Part shown: piece by piece, positions 20,716 to 28,735 of the stretch
Position numbering within the stretch: the stretch's first letter is position 1
Layout: every line of letters begins with the position of its first letter
Source of the DNA: Frigidibacter albus
GTDB taxonomy: Bacteria > Pseudomonadota > Alphaproteobacteria > Rhodobacterales > Rhodobacteraceae
Direction of reading: 5' to 3'
Assembly: GCF_009908165.1 (NCBI RefSeq)
Contig: NZ_JAAAUC010000014.1
Location: forward strand, 1-64,000
Length of the DNA: 64,000 nt
The notes under the pieces: generated by a model
Databases searched by the model: none
The model's input: only the letters and a program-made list of their open reading frames with translations
Told to the model about the DNA's origin: nothing
Program-made: the position numbers and the translations under genes

Positions 20716-20961
20716 GAGGACAGCGCCCGGCCGCCGGGTGGGCGCTGCAACAGGGGTTCTAGGCGCTTTATGGTTCAACACCCTCCACCGAATTTCTAGG
20801 CGGAACCGTGGGTAGCGCCCGCCCGAGGGGGGTGATGAGCGACAAGAAATCCTCCAGTGGAGGATTTCCGCGAAGAACGCCCGGCCGAAAACGCGCAGCT
20901 TGGGCCGGGCCGGAAGGCGGGCGCTGCCCGGCGGCGCCAAGGCGCCTTGAGTCCGGGCAAG
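20716..20961. repeat. Dispersed GC-rich repeat, copy A
   Basis: Shares with copy B (25799-25967) the blocks TTCTAGGCGCTTTATGGT (20757-20774), TCCACCGAATTTCTA (20784-20798), AGCGCCCGCCCGAGGGG and GGGCGCTGCCCGGCGGCGC, in the same order and almost the same spacing. Copy A carries about 85 extra bases (roughly 20830-20915), which include a perfect 10-bp stem-loop GAAATCCTCC / GGAGGATTTC (20846-20855, 20859-20868). The ends are GC-rich self-complementary arms. Non-coding, lying between two minus-strand genes. Confidence 0.85.
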
Positions 20962-20986
20962 AAAAAGGGCGACCCGCAGGCCGCCC
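20962..20986 (-). terminator. Terminator of glsB
   Basis: Read on the minus strand, a GC stem (GGGGCGGCC / GGTCGCCC, one mismatch, 4-base loop) is followed by TTTTTC. It lies 27 bases beyond the glsB stop codon. Confidence 0.65.
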
Positions 20987-21012
20987 CGTCACCACTTCAA
21001 TGTCTGCGGATC

Positions 21013-21267
21013 TCAGCGACGCCCGCGCATCGCCCGCCCGAGGGCAATCAGGATCATCGCGCCGATCACGCCGACGATCAGCTGCCCGATCCAGCCACCC
21101 AGAGTCGCGCCGACCAGCGTGACCAGGATGAAGTTCAGCAGCAGCGAGCCGACGATGCCGAGAAGGATGTTCATCAGCAGACCGTGATCCGCCTTCATCA
21201 TCTTCTCTGCGATCCATCCCGCCAGCGCACCGACGATGATGGCCGCAAACCAGCCGAGTCCTTCCAT
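21013..21267 (-). CDS. GlsB/YeaQ/YmgE family membrane protein
   Basis: An 84-residue protein of three glycine-rich transmembrane helices (about 4-22, 30-52, 56-78) ending in MRGRR. The family (formerly 'transglycosylase-associated') is widespread and often induced by envelope or osmotic stress, but has no proven activity. Motifs MEGLGWFAAIIVGALAGWIAEKMMK and GIVGSLLLNFIL fit well. I start at the ATG at 21267; an ATG 12 bases earlier (MGCVMEGLG) is possible. Stands alone between dapD and the dispersed repeat, with its own terminator. Confidence 0.88.
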   Translation of the reverse strand: MEGLGWFAAIIVGALAGWIAEKMMKADHGLLMNILLGIVGSLLLNFILVTLVGATLGGWIGQLIVGVIGAMILIALGRAMRGRR

Positions 21268-21367
21268 GACGCACCCCATGTTCCATTGGCCGGCGACCGT
21301 TTCGCCAGCATTGCCAAGGGCGAACGCGGTCCGGCCCCGCCGGTTCCCGCGCCGGGGCGCATCATTT

Positions 21368-22207
21368 TCAGTCGCGCAGCAGCTCGTTGATCGAGGTCTT
21401 GGACCGCGTCTGCGCATCCACCCGCTTCACGATCACCGCGCAGTAAAGGTGAACGCCGTTCTTCGAGGGCATCGACCCGGCCACGACGACCGACCCGGCC
21501 GGAACCTCGCCATACATCACCTCGCCGGTCTCGCGGTCCACGATCTTGGTGGACTTTCCGATGAACACGCCCATGCCGAGGACCGATCCCTCGCGCACGA
21601 TGCAGCCCTCGACCACTTCCGACCGCGCCCCGATGAAGCAGTTGTCCTCGATGATCGTCGGTCCCGCCTGCATCGGCTCCAGCACACCGCCGATGCCGAC
21701 GCCGCCCGACAGGTGCACATTCTTGCCGATCTGCGCGCAGGACCCGACCGTGGCCCAGGTATCGACCATCGTGCCGCTATCGACATAGGCGCCGAGGTTC
21801 ACGAAGGACGGCATCAGCACCACGCCCGGCGCGATATAGGCCGACCGGCGCACCACGCAGTTCGGCACCGCGCGGAAGCCGGCGGCGCGCCACTGGTTGT
21901 CGCCCCAGCCGGCGAACTTGCTGTCGACCTTGTCCCACCAGCCCCCCGCCTGCGGGCCGCCTTCCTGCCGCTCCATGTCCTTGATGCGGAAGCCCAGCAG
22001 CACCGCCTTCTTGGCCCATTGGTTCACCTGCCAGACGCCATCCGCCTGCCGCTCGGCCACCCGCAGCGTGCCGCTGTCCAGCGCCGACAGCGTCGCCTCG
22101 ATCGCCTCGCGCGCCGGGCCGGTGCTGGCCGGGGTCAGGGTGTCCCGAACCTCCCACGCGGCTTCGATGGCGGTTTCAAGCTCGGCATTCTGCATGGCGT
22201 TCGACAT
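21368..22207 (-). CDS. dapD: 2,3,4,5-tetrahydropyridine-2,6-dicarboxylate N-succinyltransferase
   Basis: Transfers succinyl from succinyl-CoA to tetrahydrodipicolinate, the committed acyl step of the succinylase branch of diaminopimelate/lysine synthesis. The helical N-terminal part (about 1-100) with [17 protein letters not shown] is followed by a left-handed beta-helix of hexapeptide repeats: [56 protein letters not shown], containing the family's catalytic Asp/Glu region, and ending in [10 protein letters not shown]. 279 residues is standard. CGGAGAA precedes the ATG. Partner dapE lies 5 kb away on the same strand but not in the same operon. Confidence 0.98.
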   Translation of the reverse strand: MSNAMQNAELETAIEAAWEVRDTLTPASTGPAREAIEATLSALDSGTLRVAERQADGVWQVNQWAKKAVLLGFRIKDMERQEGGPQAGGWWDKVDSKFAGWGDNQWRAAGFRAVPNCVVRRSAYIAPGVVLMPSFVNLGAYVDSGTMVDTWATVGSCAQIGKNVHLSGGVGIGGVLEPMQAGPTIIEDNCFIGARSEVVEGCIVREGSVLGMGVFIGKSTKIVDRETGEVMYGEVPAGSVVVAGSMPSKNGVHLYCAVIVKRVDAQTRSKTSINELLRD

Positions 22208-22293
22208 GGGCTTTTCTCCGGTTATCTCATGGCCTGATCGCGCCCCAGCCTATAGACCGGGGTTCCCAACCGTGCAACGCAAGTGAGGCCCCC

Positions 22294-23100
22294 ATGGAAG
22301 ACAGCCGCAGCCACCCGTTCCGTGACAGCGTGCAGGACGCGGCCGCCGCCTGCGAGGTGCCCGATACCCCGCAGACCCGCGCGCCCGCCTATCGCCTTGC
22401 CTTCACCGACACCGATTTTCTGGTGCGGGATGAGCTGCGCCCGGTGCGGTTGCAGCTGGAACTGCTGAAACCGCAGATGGTGATGGATGAACGCGGCATC
22501 CGCTCCACCGTCGTGCTGATGGGCAGCGCCCGGGTACCGGATGCGGAAGGCACGGGCAGCGCGGCCGGGCTGGCCGAATGGTATGGCGTCGCGCGCGACA
22601 TGGCGCGGCGGATCACCGAACGCAGCCTCGAGTCCTATGGCCGCGAGTGGGTCGTCTGCACCGGCGGCGGCCCGGGGATCATGGAGGCGGGCAACCGCGG
22701 CGCCGACGATGTGGGCGGGCAATCCATCGGGCTGAACATCGTGCTGCCGCATGAACAGGCGCCCAACCGCTTCGTGACGCCGGACCTGTGCTTCAACTTC
22801 CACTATTTCGCGATCCGCAAGATGCATTTCCTGATGCGGGCCAAGGCGATCTGCGTGTTCCCGGGGGGCTTTGGCACGCTCGACGAGATGTTCGAAAGCC
22901 TGACGCTGATCCAGACCGGACGGATGCGGCGGATCCCGTTCCTGCTGTTCGGGCGCAAGTTCTGGGAGAGCGTGGTGAACTGGCAGGCGCTGGCCGAGGC
23001 CGGGACGATCTCGCCGGGCGATCTGGAACTGTTCCGGTTCGTGGAGACGGCCGAGGAGGCGATGGCCGCGATCGACGGATGGCCCCCGGCAGGGTGCTGA
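22294..23100 (+). CDS. LOG family (TIGR00730) Rossmann-fold protein
   Basis: 268-residue member of the lysine decarboxylase-like/LOG family. The two nucleotide-handling signatures are intact: GGGPGIMEA at 124-132 and PGGFGTLDE at 190-198. LOG proteins with this PGGxGTxxE motif are phosphoribohydrolases that release bases from nucleoside 5'-monophosphates (including cytokinin-type nucleotides); the old label 'lysine decarboxylase' is misleading. This is the longer bacterial type with about 70 additional N-terminal residues. Divergent from dapD with 86 bases between. GAGG sits 7 bases before the ATG. The exact substrate is not predictable. Confidence 0.9.
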   Translation: MEDSRSHPFRDSVQDAAAACEVPDTPQTRAPAYRLAFTDTDFLVRDELRPVRLQLELLKPQMVMDERGIRSTVVLMGSARVPDAEGTGSAAGLAEWYGVARDMARRITERSLESYGREWVVCTGGGPGIMEAGNRGADDVGGQSIGLNIVLPHEQAPNRFVTPDLCFNFHYFAIRKMHFLMRAKAICVFPGGFGTLDEMFESLTLIQTGRMRRIPFLLFGRKFWESVVNWQALAEAGTISPGDLELFRFVETAEEAMAAIDGWPPAGC

Positions 23101-23120
23101 GGGTTCGGGCGGCCGCCCGG

Positions 23121-23152
23121 TGTGATGCTTCGGCCTTCACCGAAGCATCACA
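23121..23152. terminator. Perfect 13-bp stem-loop after the LOG gene
   Basis: TGTGATGCTTCGG (23121-23133), loop CCTTCA, CCGAAGCATCACA (23140-23152). It lies 20 bases after the stop codon and 49 before the MFS gene. No T-run follows, so it may be a terminator of low efficiency, an mRNA-stabilising hairpin or a symmetric protein-binding site. Confidence 0.5.
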
Positions 23153-23200
23153 CGCTGAATTGCGGCCATAACCGGCGGAACACCAACGAGAGTTCCGCCC

Positions 23201-24454
23201 ATGTCCCTGCCTGTTTCCACCGCCCGCCCGTTCTTTGGCTGGCATGTCGTCGCCGCCACCTTCGTGCTCGCCACCTTCGGCTGGGGCGTCGGGTTTTACG
23301 GCCCGCCGGTGTTTCTCTATGCCGTTGTCGAGCGTACCGGCTGGCCGGTCGCGATGGTCTCGGCGGCGGTCACCGTGCATTTTCTGCTGGGGGCTGGCGT
23401 CGTCGCCAATCTGCCGCGGCTCTATCGGCGGTTCGGCGTGCCGACTGTCACCGTGACCGGCGCCGCGGTGCTGGCGGCTGGCATCGCCGGTTGGGGGCTG
23501 GCGGACCAGCCCTGGCAGCTGTTCGCGGCGGCGATGGCCAGCGGGGCCGGCTGGGTCGCGATGGGGGCCGCCGCGGTGAACGCGCTGATCGCGCCCTGGT
23601 TCAACCTGCGTCGGCCCGCAGCCCTGGGCATGGCGTATAATGGCGCGAGCCTTGGCGGCGTCATCTTCTCGCCGCTGTGGATCGCATTGATCGCGGGGAT
23701 CGGCTTTGTGCCGGCTGCGCTGGCCATCGGCGGGGTCATGGTGGCAGTCGTCCTGGCCCTGTCGGCGCTGGTGCTCCGACACACGCCCGGCAGCACCGGG
23801 CAAACCCCGGATGGCGCCGACGCTGCGCCCCCTCAGCCCGGACCGGCACAGGGCGTCTCGCCCCGCCGCTCCTTCCTCCGCGACGCCAGGTTCCTGAGCC
23901 TGGCCGCCGGCATGACGCTGGGGCTTTTTGCCCAGATCGGCCTGCTCGCGCATCTGTTTTCGATGCTGGTGCCGGTGTTGGGGGAGGGGCTGACCGGCCT
24001 TGCCATGGGCGGTGCCACGCTGGCTGCGATCCTCGGGCGATCGCTTGTGGGCTGGGTGATGCCGGTCTCGGCCGACCGCCGGCTTGTCGCCTGCGCCAGC
24101 TATGGCGTGCAGGTGATCGGCTCGCTGCTGTTCATCCTCGCGGCAGAGGATGCCGGCCCGTGGCTGTTCCTCGGGATCGCACTGTTCGGCCTCGGCATCG
24201 GCAATGCCACCTCGCTGCCGCCGCTGATCGCGCAGCAGGAGTTTGCCCCGGCCGAAACCGCCCGCGTGGTGCCGCTGATCGTCGCCATCGGTCAGGCCGG
24301 CTATGCCTTTGCACCGGCGGCCTTTGGCCTGTTGCGCGGGGGGGCCGGGGCCACCGGACCCGCTCCGCTGTTCCTCTGTGCCGCCGCGATACAGCTCGCC
24401 GCTATCGGATGCATGCTGGCGGGTCGGCGTCGAAGGTTGAGGGGTGAGGGCTGA
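23201..24454 (+). CDS. Major facilitator superfamily transporter
   Basis: 417 residues with about 12 hydrophobic helices in two halves, separated by a polar loop rich in Pro/Gly/Ala (about 190-225, HTPGSTGQTPDGADAAPPQPGP). The N-terminal FFGWHVVAATFVLATFGWGVGFYGPPVFLYAV and the GGVIFSPLWIALI motif in helix 5 place it in the MFS_1 group near the OFA/monocarboxylate-like branch (helix 5 motif resembling GASLGGVIFSPL). The substrate cannot be read from the sequence. CGAGAG precedes the ATG. The gene ends 82 bases before dinB on the same strand. Confidence 0.9.
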   Translation: MSLPVSTARPFFGWHVVAATFVLATFGWGVGFYGPPVFLYAVVERTGWPVAMVSAAVTVHFLLGAGVVANLPRLYRRFGVPTVTVTGAAVLAAGIAGWGLADQPWQLFAAAMASGAGWVAMGAAAVNALIAPWFNLRRPAALGMAYNGASLGGVIFSPLWIALIAGIGFVPAALAIGGVMVAVVLALSALVLRHTPGSTGQTPDGADAAPPQPGPAQGVSPRRSFLRDARFLSLAAGMTLGLFAQIGLLAHLFSMLVPVLGEGLTGLAMGGATLAAILGRSLVGWVMPVSADRRLVACASYGVQVIGSLLFILAAEDAGPWLFLGIALFGLGIGNATSLPPLIAQQEFAPAETARVVPLIVAIGQAGYAFAPAAFGLLRGGAGATGPAPLFLCAAAIQLAAIGCMLAGRRRRLRGEG

Positions 24455-24485
24455 GCAAGGCCTCGGGCCCGGCAGACAGGCGCTC

Positions 24486-24500
24486 GAACGCGGCGCCTTC
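24486..24500 (+). promoter_or_regulatory. Near-consensus LexA box upstream of dinB
   Basis: GAACGCGGCGCCTTC fits the alphaproteobacterial LexA operator GAAC-N7-GTTC with one mismatch (CTTC for GTTC). It is centred about 45 bases before the dinB ATG, where a repressor site would be expected, though it overlaps no visible promoter. Confidence 0.4.
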
Positions 24501-24536
24501 CGCAGCCCGCACCCCGCCTGCTATGATCCCCGCATC

Positions 24537-25790
24537 ATGCCCGCCCTCTGCCGCGATTGCCTGACCACCTTCCAGACCGGCAGCCGCTGCCCGGCCTGCC
24601 GCAGCCCGCGTGTGCTTGCCCATCCCGAGCTCTGCGACCTCTCCATCGCCCATATGGATTGCGACGCCTTCTACGCCTCGGTGGAAAAGCGCGACGACCC
24701 CAGCCTGCGCGACCGCCCGGTGATCGTCGGTGGCGGCACCCGGGGCGTCGTCTCCACCTGCTGCTACATCGCCCGCATTTCCGGCGTACGATCCGCCATG
24801 CCGATGTTCCAGGCGCTCAAGCTCTGCCCCGATGCCGCCGTGGTGAAGCCGCGCATGGCCCGCTATGTCGAGGTCTCGCGTGCCATCCGCGCGATGATGG
24901 AGGCGCTGACCCCCCTGATCGAGCCCCTGTCGCTGGACGAGGCCTTCCTCGACCTCACCGGCACCGCCCGCCTGCATGGCGCCCCCCCGGCGCTGCTGCT
25001 GGCCCGGCTGGTGGGGCGGATGGAGGAGGAGCTTGGCGTCAGCGGCTCCATCGGCCTGAGCCACAACAAGTTCCTCGCCAAGGTCGCCTCCGACCTCGAC
25101 AAGCCGCGCGGCTTTTCGGTGATCGGCCAGGCGGATACCGCGGGTTTCCTGCGCGGCAAGCCGGTGCGGCTGATCTGGGGCGTGGGGCTGGCGACGCAGA
25201 CCGCGCTGGAGGCGGCAGGCATTCGGACCTTCGATGACCTGCTGCGGTGGGACCGCCGCGACCTTTCCGCCCGCTTCGGCGCCACGGGCGAGCGGCTCTG
25301 GCACATCGCGCGGGGCGAGGATAACCGCCGCGTCAGCCCGAACGCGCCGGTCAAGTCAATCTCCAAGGAGACCACCTTCAACGAGGATACCGCCGACGCC
25401 GAGGTGCTGGCGGGGCACCTGTGGCGGCTGTCGGAACAGGTGTCGGACCGCGCCAAGGCCAAGGACATGGCGGGGCGGGTGGTGACGCTGAAACTGCGCC
25501 GGTCGGATTTCACCATTGTCACCCGCCGCCACGCCCTGCGGGAAGCGACGCAGATGGCCGGCACCATCTGCCGCGCTGCGGATGAGCTGTTCGCCAATGC
25601 CGGCGAGAGGGGCCCGTTCCGGCTGATCGGCGTCGGCATTTCCGACCTCGTGCCCGCCAGCGCCGCCGACCTGACCGGCGACCTGCTGGACCCCGCCGCG
25701 AGCCGCCGGGCGAAGGCAGAGCGCACCACGGACGCGATCCGAGCAAGGTTCGGGGCCGAGGCGATCATCAAGGGGCGGGGGTTGAAGTAG
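24537..25790 (+). CDS. dinB: DNA polymerase IV (Y family) with N-terminal zinc ribbon
   Basis: Error-prone translesion polymerase, usually SOS-induced. The palm motifs are present: MDCDAFYASVE with catalytic Asp41 and Asp43-region, and SLDEAFLDLTG with the Asp-Glu pair; the helix-hairpin-helix (LIWGVGLATQTALEAAGIRTFDDLL) and little-finger domain follow. Before the polymerase fold is a four-cysteine module, Cys5-x2-Cys8-x9-Cys18-x2-Cys21, not found in E. coli DinB but seen in some alphaproteobacterial relatives. No clear C-terminal beta-clamp peptide (end is KGRGLK). I start at the ATG at 24537 because it precisely includes the zinc module; the frame is open further upstream with little support. 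417 aa. Confidence 0.94.
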   Translation: MPALCRDCLTTFQTGSRCPACRSPRVLAHPELCDLSIAHMDCDAFYASVEKRDDPSLRDRPVIVGGGTRGVVSTCCYIARISGVRSAMPMFQALKLCPDAAVVKPRMARYVEVSRAIRAMMEALTPLIEPLSLDEAFLDLTGTARLHGAPPALLLARLVGRMEEELGVSGSIGLSHNKFLAKVASDLDKPRGFSVIGQADTAGFLRGKPVRLIWGVGLATQTALEAAGIRTFDDLLRWDRRDLSARFGATGERLWHIARGEDNRRVSPNAPVKSISKETTFNEDTADAEVLAGHLWRLSEQVSDRAKAKDMAGRVVTLKLRRSDFTIVTRRHALREATQMAGTICRAADELFANAGERGPFRLIGVGISDLVPASAADLTGDLLDPAASRRAKAERTTDAIRARFGAEAIIKGRGLK

Positions 25791-25798
25791 CACAGCCA

Positions 25799-25967
25799 GA
25801 GGGCAGTGCCCGTCCGCCGGGTGGGCGAGCAACGGCAGTTCTAGGCGCTTTATGGTGCAACCAACTTCCACCGAATTTCTACGCGCAACGGTTGAGAAGC
25901 GCCCGCCCGAGGGGGCGGACGGGCGCTGCCCGGCGGCGCTGAAGCGCCTTGTTCCGGGCAAGAGGAG
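25799..25967. repeat. Dispersed GC-rich repeat, copy B
   Basis: About 170 bases between the convergent dinB and N-formylglutamate amidohydrolase genes. It matches copy A in TTCTAGGCGCTTTATGGT (25839-25856) and TCCACCGAATTTCTA (25867-25881), and in the flanking arms GCCCGTCCGCCGGGTGGGCG and GGCGGACGGGCGCTGCCCGG, but lacks copy A's 85-base insert. The two arms are partly complementary to each other, so the element could fold into one long hairpin around the AT-richer core. Confidence 0.85.
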
Positions 25968-25987
25968 CGCCGCGACGCTCTGCCCCC

Positions 25988-26857
25988 TCACTCCGCCGCC
26001 AGCGGCATCTCCTGCACGCCGATCAGCACGATCCGCCCCAGCACCCGGCGCATCAGCGCGGCGAAGGCCCCGTAGCCCTCATGCGGCGCGATCAGCGTCT
26101 CGTCCATGTAGAGCGCCCGGTCGATCTCGATCTGCACCGCGTGGCGCCCGCGCGCGGGGCGGCCGTGGGCCTGCACCACATAGGCGCCCGCAAAGGGGAT
26201 GTTGCGGCTGACCCGCAGCCCTTCGGCCGCAAAGGCGCCCTCGATCTGGTCGACGATATCAGGCGCCGCCGTCGCGCCGAACCGGTCCCCCAGCACGATC
26301 TGCGGGCGCGGGCTGCGGGCGCTGCCGCTTTCCACCGCCTCATGCGGCATCGAATGCACGTCGATCAGGATCGCCTCGCCAAAGGCCGCCGCCGACTCGT
26401 CCATCAACGCCGCCAGCTTGGCGTGATAGGGCCGCCAGGCGCCTGCAATCCGCGCCTCGGCCTCCGCCAAACTCATCTTCCCGGACCGGATCGCCCGCCC
26501 CCCGGCCACCACCCGCGGAATCACCCCCAGGCCCGAGGCCACGCGCGGATTGTGCGGCACCGCCCGCGCGCCCTCGATCAGCGCCGGGTCCAGCTCTTCG
26601 GCCGCGCGGTTCAGGTCCACATAGGCCCGCGGCACCGTGGCGGCCAGCAAGGGCGCGCCCAGCCGCGCCGCAGGCTCCAGCAACTGGTCGATGAAGGCAT
26701 CCTCGGACGACCGGATCATCTGCGCATCCAGCACCGACCGGCGCAGGAACGCATCCGGGTAGTCGCGCCCGCTATGCGGCGAGGCGAAGATGACGGATGT
26801 CGTGCGCCGCGCCGGCAGCGTCAGACGATAGGGCAAACGGGCATCATCTGTGTCCAT
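25988..26857 (-). CDS. N-formylglutamate amidohydrolase family protein
   Basis: 289-residue zinc-dependent hydrolase of the FGase family, which hydrolyses N-formyl-L-glutamate to formate and glutamate as the last step of one histidine-degradation route. Recognisable segments: VIFASPHSGRDYP near residue 22 (zinc-binding His), PRAYVDLNRAAEELDP, ILIDVHSMPHEA (second metal motif) and HAVQIEIDRALYMDE with a Glu that is metal-associated. No hut genes are present in the window, so the physiological substrate may differ; members outside hut clusters are common in Rhodobacteraceae. Cytosolic, monocistronic. It reads away from tRNA-Val and towards dinB. Confidence 0.9.
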   Translation of the reverse strand: MDTDDARLPYRLTLPARRTTSVIFASPHSGRDYPDAFLRRSVLDAQMIRSSEDAFIDQLLEPAARLGAPLLAATVPRAYVDLNRAAEELDPALIEGARAVPHNPRVASGLGVIPRVVAGGRAIRSGKMSLAEAEARIAGAWRPYHAKLAALMDESAAAFGEAILIDVHSMPHEAVESGSARSPRPQIVLGDRFGATAAPDIVDQIEGAFAAEGLRVSRNIPFAGAYVVQAHGRPARGRHAVQIEIDRALYMDETLIAPHEGYGAFAALMRRVLGRIVLIGVQEMPLAAE

Positions 26858-26900
26858 GATGACGAAACTATAACGACATTCCCGCAGCCGCCAAAAGCCC

Positions 26901-26929
26901 TTGAAAGGCGTATCGACTCCTTTTATAGA
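26901..26929 (+). promoter_or_regulatory. Sigma-70-type promoter for tRNA-Val
   Basis: TTGAAA (26901-26906), 17 bases, TATAGA (26924-26929): 5/6 and 4/6 matches with ideal spacing. The start point would be near 26936, about 55 bases before the mature tRNA. The -35 with its preceding C (CTTGAAA) also resembles a heat-shock box. Confidence 0.65.
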
Positions 26930-26991
26930 CCGCGGGACCGAAGCGGCACCGTGCCGTCCAGCAGTGCTGGATTGCGGCGTCGGTGAAGTTC

Positions 26992-27066
26992 GGGCGCGTA
27001 GCTCAGCGGTAGAGCACTACGTTGACATCGTAGTGGTCACAGGTTCGATCCCTGTCGCGCCCACCA
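26992..27066 (+). tRNA. tRNA-Val (anticodon GAC)
   Basis: Full cloverleaf: acceptor GGGCGCG (26992-26998) pairing with CGCGCCC (27056-27062), D arm GCTC/GAGC, anticodon stem CTACG/CGTAG around the loop TTGACAT giving anticodon GAC, short variable loop, T arm ACAGG TTCGATC CCTGT. The discriminator A and CCA (27064-27066) are encoded. Reads GUC and GUU valine codons. A good promoter lies upstream. rpmJ follows about 90 bases later on the same strand. Confidence 0.98.
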
Positions 27067-27094
27067 TCACCCCCGGCAACGGGGAACGTTCACC

Positions 27095-27112
27095 GCCCCC
27101 GGCGACGGGGGC
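27095..27112 (+). terminator. Possible tRNA transcript terminator
   Basis: GCCCCC / GGGGGC stem with 6-base loop, followed by ATCGTTGTTTA. T content is modest, so termination before rpmJ may be incomplete. Confidence 0.4.
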
Positions 27113-27157
27113 ATCGTTGTTTAGAAGGCGCACGCGCGCCGCGAATGGGAGAAGGCC

Positions 27158-27283
27158 ATGAAGGTCCGTAACTCGCTCCGCTCGCTCAAGCAGCGTCATC
27201 GCGATTGCCAGGTCGTGCGCCGCAAAGGCCGCATCTACGTGATCAACAAGACGCAGAAGCGCTTCAAGGCCCGTCAGGGCTGA
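27158..27283 (+). CDS. rpmJ: 50S ribosomal protein L36
   Basis: A 41-codon gene: [20 protein letters not shown] followed by the highly basic [21 protein letters not shown]. This is the alphaproteobacterial form of L36. It lacks the Cys/Cys/Cys/His zinc cluster of the classical 37-38-residue protein (a single Cys remains), so it should fold without zinc. GGGAGAAGG lies directly before the ATG. As in other Alphaproteobacteria the gene stands alone, outside the spc operon. A strong terminator follows 60 bases downstream. Confidence 0.97.
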   Translation: MKVRNSLRSLKQRHRDCQVVRRKGRIYVINKTQKRFKARQG

Positions 27284-27344
27284 TCCTTCTGGGCCCGGTC
27301 CGTCAGGACCAAAACCCTTAGGATACTGCGCAAGCGACAGATGC

Positions 27345-27377
27345 GGCCGTCGGGGCAACCCGGCGGCCTTTCTGTTT
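27345..27377 (+). terminator. Rho-independent terminator of rpmJ
   Basis: GGCCGTCGGG (27345-27354), loop GCAA, CCCGGCGGCC (27359-27368) with one G-T pair, then TTTCTGTTT. Confidence 0.85.
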
Positions 27378-27432
27378 GCGTCGGGGGAGAGCTTGCAGGG
27401 CAGCGGCGGGGTCGCCCCCGCCACCTACCCCC

Positions 27433-28653
27433 TCAGTCGTACTTGCGCAGATCCTCGATGACCTTGCCATCGTTGGGCAGGCTGCCCGGCGGCACGATCT
27501 CGATCCGGCCCTTCATCTTCAGCGCCGCGACCACCGCGCCCTCATAATGCCCCGCATCGGTGCCGGGGCTTTCCACCCGCACCGTCATCACATCCATCTC
27601 GCCCTCGCGGGTGGCGATCACCCGGGCCCGGGCCACCTCGGGATGGCGGCTGACGAATTGCGCCACCTGTTCGGGGCGCACGAACATGCCCTTGATCTTG
27701 GTGGTCTGGTCGGCGCGGCCCATCCAGCCGCGGATGCGCAGGTTGGTGCGCCCGCAGGGCGAGGCGCCGGGCATCACCGCCGACAGATCGCCGGTGGCAA
27801 AGCGGATCAGCGGGTAATCGGGGTTCAGCGTGGTCACGATCACCTCGCCCACCTCGCCCTCCGCCACCGGGTCGCCGGTGCCGGGGCGCACGATCTCCAC
27901 GATCACGCCCTCATCGACGATCATCCCCTCCATCGCCGGGCTTTCATAGGCGATGTTGCCCAGATCGGCGGTGGCATAGCTTTGCAGGGTCAAGATCCCC
28001 CGGTCCGCGTATTCCGCACGCAAGGACGGGAACAGCGCCCCGCCGCCCACCGCCGCGCGGGTGATCGCCAGCCGCTCGCCCATCTCCTCGGCCTTGTCGA
28101 GGATGATCTTCAGGTAATCGGGCGTGCCCGCATAGGCCGTGCTGCCCACATCCACCGCGGCGCGCACCTGCAACTCGGTCTGGCCGGTGCCGGCGGGCAG
28201 CACCGCCGCCCCCACCGCCCGGCAACCGGATTCGAAGATCATGCCCGCAGGCGTCAAGTGATAGCCAAAGCAGTTCTGCACAATGTCCCCCGGCCCGATG
28301 CCGCAGGCGTGCAGGAAGCGGCCCATGCGCCACCAGTCATGCTCGCCCCCGCCGGGCTCATAGATCGGCCCGGGGCTCTGGAACACATGCGCAAAGCCAT
28401 GCGCGGGCCTCGTGGTGAACCCCCCAAAGGGCGGCGCCGCCTTCTGCGCCGCGCCCAGTTCCGACTTGCGGATCACCGGCAGCCGGGCCAGCGCCGCCAT
28501 GTCGGTCACCGCGGCTGCATCCACGCCCGCCAGCAGCGCACCGATTCCCGGCGCGCCCATCGCGCGGGCGATCTGCCCCGGCAGGGCGCGGGCCAGATCG
28601 GCGGCGCGCTGGTCGGGGCTGCGGGTCTCGAGGCTGTCGAAATACTGGGTCAT
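27433..28653 (-). CDS. Phenylacetate-CoA ligase (PaaK-like) family protein
   Basis: 406-residue member of the AMP-forming adenylate ligase superfamily, PaaK branch, predicted to convert an aromatic or other carboxylic acid to its CoA thioester with ATP. Visible: the central STAYAGTPDYLKIIL block, YATADLGNIAYES (AMP-site region), GEVGEVIVTTLNPDYPLIRFATGDLSAV with the conserved Asp of the hinge, and the C-terminal lid beginning GRADQTTKIKGMFVRPEQV. The lid is followed by GRIEIVPPGSLPNDGKVIEDLR, carrying the Lys that closes the active site. It is the last gene of the liv-type transport operon, 82 bases after livF. No paa degradation genes are nearby, so phenylacetate itself is unproven as substrate. 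Confidence 0.9.
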   Translation of the reverse strand: MTQYFDSLETRSPDQRAADLARALPGQIARAMGAPGIGALLAGVDAAAVTDMAALARLPVIRKSELGAAQKAAPPFGGFTTRPAHGFAHVFQSPGPIYEPGGGEHDWWRMGRFLHACGIGPGDIVQNCFGYHLTPAGMIFESGCRAVGAAVLPAGTGQTELQVRAAVDVGSTAYAGTPDYLKIILDKAEEMGERLAITRAAVGGGALFPSLRAEYADRGILTLQSYATADLGNIAYESPAMEGMIVDEGVIVEIVRPGTGDPVAEGEVGEVIVTTLNPDYPLIRFATGDLSAVMPGASPCGRTNLRIRGWMGRADQTTKIKGMFVRPEQVAQFVSRHPEVARARVIATREGEMDVMTVRVESPGTDAGHYEGAVVAALKMKGRIEIVPPGSLPNDGKVIEDLRKYD

Positions 28654-28735
28654 GTCTCTGCCGGGGTTGCCCCCCTCCTGTCCCCGCGCCGGGGGGCGGC
28701 GGGGAGTGCTGAATTACGGGGTCTTCTGTGCGCTC

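Noticed and set aside
24444-24536. Upstream extension of dinB by 31 codons
   Set aside because: It overlaps the end of the MFS gene and contains the candidate LexA site; the ATG at 24537 gives the natural N-terminus.
26992-27066. tRNA-Val as an integration site of a mobile element
   Set aside because: No integrase follows and I see no second copy of the tRNA 3' end in the window.
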